From assembly GCA_025774205.1 (NCBI GenBank), contig JALGWK010000212.1, positions 1 to 6,211 on the forward strand: DNA of 6,211 nucleotides. The letters are read 5' to 3'. Below the pieces are notes generated by a model that was not told the DNA's origin, ran no database searches, and saw only the letters and a list, made by a program, of their open reading frames with translations. Positions 5,937 through 6,211 of the stretch are shown here, in pieces. The stretch comes from a bacterium. Its GTDB lineage: Bacteria; Blakebacterota; Blakebacteria; Blakebacterales; Blakebacteraceae. Made by a program: the position numbers and the translations under genes. Every line of letters starts with the position of its first letter. Position 1 is the stretch's first letter.

Positions 5937-5949
5937 CGTGATCGCGTCC
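5906..5949 (+). repeat. Perfect 22-bp tandem duplication causing a frameshift in cbiO
   Basis: Two identical copies, 5906-5927 and 5928-5949, each starting ACCGGTTGACGTG and ending GCGTCC; one further base (5950) also matches. Twenty-two is not a multiple of three, so reading through the second copy puts TGA (5934-5936) in the cbiO frame. Confidence 0.95.
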
Positions 5950-6069
5950 AGCCGTGATCTCCTCCGGGAATGCGGACTCGACTTCCACTTCTACTGCGAA
6001 ATCTGCCGTGATCTGCTCCAGGACTCCGGCGCTGAACAACGAACAGGGGAGGGAATGGGCGATGTCTGA
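5937..6069 (+). pseudogene. cbiO: Disconnected cbiO 3' end (CxxC-containing tail)
   Basis: In the frame one step over from cbiO, this stretch is open from the second repeat copy to TGA 6067-6069. It encodes [10 protein letters not shown] then [17 protein letters not shown] and a short Gly/Glu-rich end. I recall similar RELL...GLDFHFYC-type ends in full-length CbiO proteins, which argues this is the displaced native tail. In the restored 264-residue protein Cys241 and Cys244 form a CxxC near His238 and Cys233, possibly metal-binding (inference). GTG at 5938 could restart translation, but no ribosome binding site precedes it. The stop overlaps nikR by eight bases, as expected if this was the original cbiO end. 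Confidence 0.8.
6048..6052 (+). promoter_or_regulatory. Ribosome binding site of nikR
   Basis: GGAGG within GGGGAGGG ends nine bases before ATG 6062. Because the cbiO frame now stops at 5936, ribosomes no longer translate through this site, which may alter coupling of nikR to cbiO. Confidence 0.65.
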
Positions 6070-6211
6070 CCTGGTCCGGTTCGGAGTTTCGATCGAGAAC
6101 GGACTGCTCGATGAATTCGACACGCTCATCACGGAGCGGGGTTATTCGAACCGCTCCGAGGCGATCAGGGATCTCATACGGGGATATACTGCCGAGCGGG
6201 AGTGGGAAGAG
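6062..6211 (+). CDS. nikR: Nickel-responsive regulator NikR, N-terminal part
   Basis: The first 50 residues before the window ends. The N-terminal strand [17 protein letters not shown] followed by two helices (LITERGY and [14 protein letters not shown]) is the ribbon-helix-helix DNA-binding domain. The [15 protein letters not shown] stretch is nearly diagnostic of NikR. The family's C-terminal ACT-like domain with the His and Cys nickel ligands lies outside the window and was not seen. NikR binds nickel as a tetramer and represses nickel uptake genes, which fits its place at the end of this operon and a candidate operator at 3295-3321. The start overlaps the ancestral cbiO stop by eight bases. 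Confidence 0.93.
   Translation, partial: MSDLVRFGVSIENGLLDEFDTLITERGYSNRSEAIRDLIRGYTAEREWEE

Noticed and set aside
5937-6069. Programmed ribosomal frameshift joining the two cbiO parts
   Set aside because: No slippery heptamer or stimulatory structure is evident, and the 22-bp duplication fully accounts for the frame change.

Overview
The window is high-GC, tightly packed bacterial DNA with every recognisable gene on the + strand. Genes inside operons overlap by 1 to 8 bases and mostly carry GGAGG-type ribosome binding sites. The two genes that appear to head transcripts have a -10-like hexamer almost against the ATG and no ribosome binding site. I cannot name the organism. An M61-like secreted protein with a PDZ domain, a tandem WYL regulator pair and a NikR-linked ECF nickel transporter fit a GC-rich Gram-negative lineage (FCB-type candidate phyla or a deltaproteobacterium-like group), but this is a low-confidence inference.

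Layout: (1) 1-171 is the C-terminal tail of a WYL-domain regulator. It overlaps by one base a complete WYL-domain regulator (171-1136), giving a PafB/PafC-like pair. (2) 1137-1441 is a 305-base gap with three successive inverted repeats, the last a strong hairpin, then a promoter-like TTGTAG-17-TACAAT. (3) 1442-3298 encodes a secreted M61 (glycyl aminopeptidase-like) protein with a C-terminal PDZ domain whose catalytic HExxH and downstream Glu are replaced, so it looks like a pseudo-protease. (4) 3344-6069 is an ECF-type nickel uptake operon: cbiM/nikM, a nikL-like membrane-anchored subunit, cbiQ/nikQ and cbiO/nikO. (5) 6062 to the end is the start of nikR, the nickel-responsive ribbon-helix-helix repressor.

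The operon reads as a closed circuit. CbiM binds the metal through its N-terminal Met-His, the NikL-like protein assists from outside the membrane, CbiQ couples to the ATPase CbiO, and NikR would shut the promoter when nickel is sufficient. A GTAGCAC-N13-GTAACAC element just upstream of cbiM is a plausible NikR operator.

The main surprises are in the energising half of the transporter. A perfect 22-bp tandem duplication near the 3' end of cbiO shifts the frame and removes a 39-residue tail containing a CxxC motif. Deleting one copy in silico restores an ORF that runs into nikR with an 8-base overlap. The same CbiO has Gln where the switch histidine should be. cbiQ carries an in-frame 15-bp minisatellite (SDLRS repeats) between its coupling region and its last membrane helix. 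The transporter may be decaying, or it may vary by repeat slippage; the sequence alone cannot separate these, nor exclude an assembly error for the 22-bp repeat.
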